DNA of 64,000 nt, taken from the NCBI RefSeq assembly GCF_000176915.2, contig NC_014844.1, positions 3,286,001 through 3,350,000 on the forward strand, written 5' to 3'. The translations under genes were made by a program, and so were the position numbers. This document shows, in pieces, positions 62,971 through 64,000 of this stretch (position 1 is its first letter; each line of letters begins with the position of its first letter). The notes under the pieces were generated by a model. That model had not been told where the DNA came from, ran no database searches, and worked only from the letters and a program-made list of their open reading frames with translations. The DNA is from Pseudodesulfovibrio aespoeensis Aspo-2 (GTDB lineage: Bacteria; Desulfobacterota; Desulfovibrionia; Desulfovibrionales; Desulfovibrionaceae).

Positions 62971-64000
62971 TTAGCCGCACTTGGTGTAGGCGCAGGCCTT
63001 GCAGATATGGCAGCCTTCCTCAAAGACGAGCGGTTCGCCGCATTCGGGGCAGAGGTCTTTGTTCAGGGCCGGGGAGCCCGCGCCCACGCGGTCGCCCTGG
63101 AGGTAGCGGGATTCGAAGACGTGGGCGATGGCGTCGGGGATGGATTTGACCAGGTGTTTTTTCATGAACTTGGGGTTTTCGCCGCCGATGCCTTTGAGTT
63201 GCCCGACGATTTCGCGGACCTCGACCCCGGAGCGCAGGGCCAGGGAGACGAGGCGACCAATGGCTTCGGCCTTGGCGGTGATGGAGCCGCCTGATTTGCC
63301 GATGGTGGCAAAGACTTCAAAGGGTTTGCCGTCCATCTCGTTGACGGTCAGGAAGAGCATGCCCAGGCCGGTGGGGATCTTCTGGGTAAAGCCGTAGATG
63401 ACATCGGGCCGGGCCTTGACCACGGATTTCCCGGCCTTGGCGTCGTCCATCTTCTTGTCACCATCGCCGGTGCAGAGCACCTGGGAAGTCTTGGAACCGT
63501 CACGGTACACGGTGACTCCCTTGCAGCCGTATTCGTAGGCTTTCCAGTAGATGTCCCAGATGTCTTCCCTGGTGGCCGAGCCGGGCAGGTTGACGGTCTT
63601 GGACACGGCGTTGTCAGTATATTTCTGGAAGGCGGCCTGCATCTTGAGGTGCCAGATGGGCTCGATGTCCATGGCGGTGACATAGACGCGACGCAGGTCA
63701 TGGGGCAGGTGTTCCATCTTCCGGATGGTCCCCACCTTGGCGATCTCCTCCATGAGTTTTGGGGAGTAGGCGTCGGCTTGCTTGAGGGCGGTCTCGAAGA
63801 AGGGGTTGCTCTCCACCAGCTTGTCGTTGTCCATGACATTGCGCACAAAGCTGAGGGCAAAGAGCGGCTCCACGCCCGAGGAGCAGCCGCCGATGATGGA
63901 CAGGGTACCGGTGGGCGCGATGGTGGTGGTGGTGGCGTTGCGGTAGGGGCCGAGGTTGGCCTTGCCGAACACGGACTCTGCATAGGCGGGGAACGGTCCA
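62971..64000 (-). CDS. nrdJ: AdoCbl-dependent ribonucleotide reductase, C-terminal part (partial)
   Basis: The open frame continues through the window edge, so the 5' part is missing. The visible part holds the segment TTTIAPTGTLSIIGGCSSG and the C-terminal zinc-binding tail CPECGEPLVFEEGCHICKACAYTKCG. Class II RNR uses adenosylcobalamin and reduces ribonucleotides with or without oxygen. At its 3' side a hairpin lies 91 bp away. Confidence 0.93.
   Translation of the reverse strand, partial: GPFPAYAESVFGKANLGPYRNATTTTIAPTGTLSIIGGCSSGVEPLFALSFVRNVMDNDKLVESNPFFETALKQADAYSPKLMEEIAKVGTIRKMEHLPHDLRRVYVTAMDIEPIWHLKMQAAFQKYTDNAVSKTVNLPGSATREDIWDIYWKAYEYGCKGVTVYRDGSKTSQVLCTGDGDKKMDDAKAGKSVVKARPDVIYGFTQKIPTGLGMLFLTVNEMDGKPFEVFATIGKSGGSITAKAEAIGRLVSLALRSGVEVREIVGQLKGIGGENPKFMKKHLVKSIPDAIAHVFESRYLQGDRVGAGSPALNKDLCPECGEPLVFEEGCHICKACAYTKCG

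Noticed and set aside
62760-63149. 129-codon frame downstream of IS110
   Set aside because: Crosses the end of nrdJ antisense, no ribosome site, repeat-rich translation.

Overview
The window is GC-rich, densely coding chromosomal DNA from a motile, anaerobic, Gram-negative bacterium. The gene set points to Desulfovibrionales, most like Desulfovibrio or Pseudodesulfovibrio; this is inferred from content, not from a database search. Supporting features are a selenocysteine-encoding selD, an adenosylcobalamin-type ribonucleotide reductase, sigma-54 flagellin control, MetX/MetW, a long-form HisG, ADP-forming acyl-CoA synthetase next to a DRTGG/phosphotransacetylase-like protein, a DUF4911-like protein, heptose/LPS genes and many PAS, HD-GYP, HDOD and TPR signalling proteins.

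Layout: 1-2.7 kb holds two glycosyltransferases. 2.9-8.7 kb is a flagellar block, fliK-flgD-flgE then a flagellin gene with a canonical sigma-54 promoter. 8.8-13.2 kb has rnc divergent from an ADP-forming acyl-CoA synthetase and a BioD/DRTGG protein. 13.2-18.4 kb has a Tat-exported M48-TPR lipoprotein, a class-I amidotransferase, and the rpsA-sppA pair. 18.8-21.2 kb has pstB-phoU behind an 11-bp-periodic Pho box. 21.3-25.3 kb has an overlapping secreted acetolactate decarboxylase/Hpt/glycosyltransferase operon, cheD and an MFS transporter. 25.4-29.3 kb has DUF523, a YgjP-like metallopeptidase, an FKBP-like/methyltransferase fusion, and an HD-GYP gene under a cyclic-di-GMP-I riboswitch. 29.35-30.64 kb is a decayed ISAs1-family element with a 10-bp target duplication. 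30.8-35.3 kb has a SpoIIAA-like protein, uvrA, a PhoB-like regulator with its own Pho box, and a 71-aa orphan. 35.4-41.3 kb has a DegT aminotransferase, hisI-hisG, rfaE2, a YkgJ-type protein and selenoprotein selD. 41.3-53.5 kb is signalling-rich: a nine-PAS hybrid kinase, thioesterase and VOC genes, an HDOD protein, sfsA, an EamA transporter and a tandem pair of pseudo-receiver/TPR proteins. 53.6-58.1 kb is a minus-strand run (EamA/DUF606-like transporter, UbiA, GNAT, rhodanese, metX, metW). 58.3-61.1 kb has a DksA/TraR-type protein and a PHP-glycosyltransferase fusion. 61.3-62.6 kb is an IS110-family element sitting in a palindromic intergenic repeat. The window ends inside an AdoCbl-dependent nrdJ.

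How parts work together: the two Pho boxes link pstB-phoU with the PhoB-like regulator 14 kb away. The flagellar genes, cheD, Hpt, HD-GYP with its riboswitch, and the HDOD, PAS and pseudo-receiver proteins form a motility/second-messenger layer. The glycosyltransferases, rfaE2 and the DegT aminotransferase serve cell-surface or flagellar glycan synthesis. The most notable items are the selD UGA codon with a downstream hairpin, the c-di-GMP riboswitch, the Pho boxes, and the IS110 element with a candidate bridge-RNA region.
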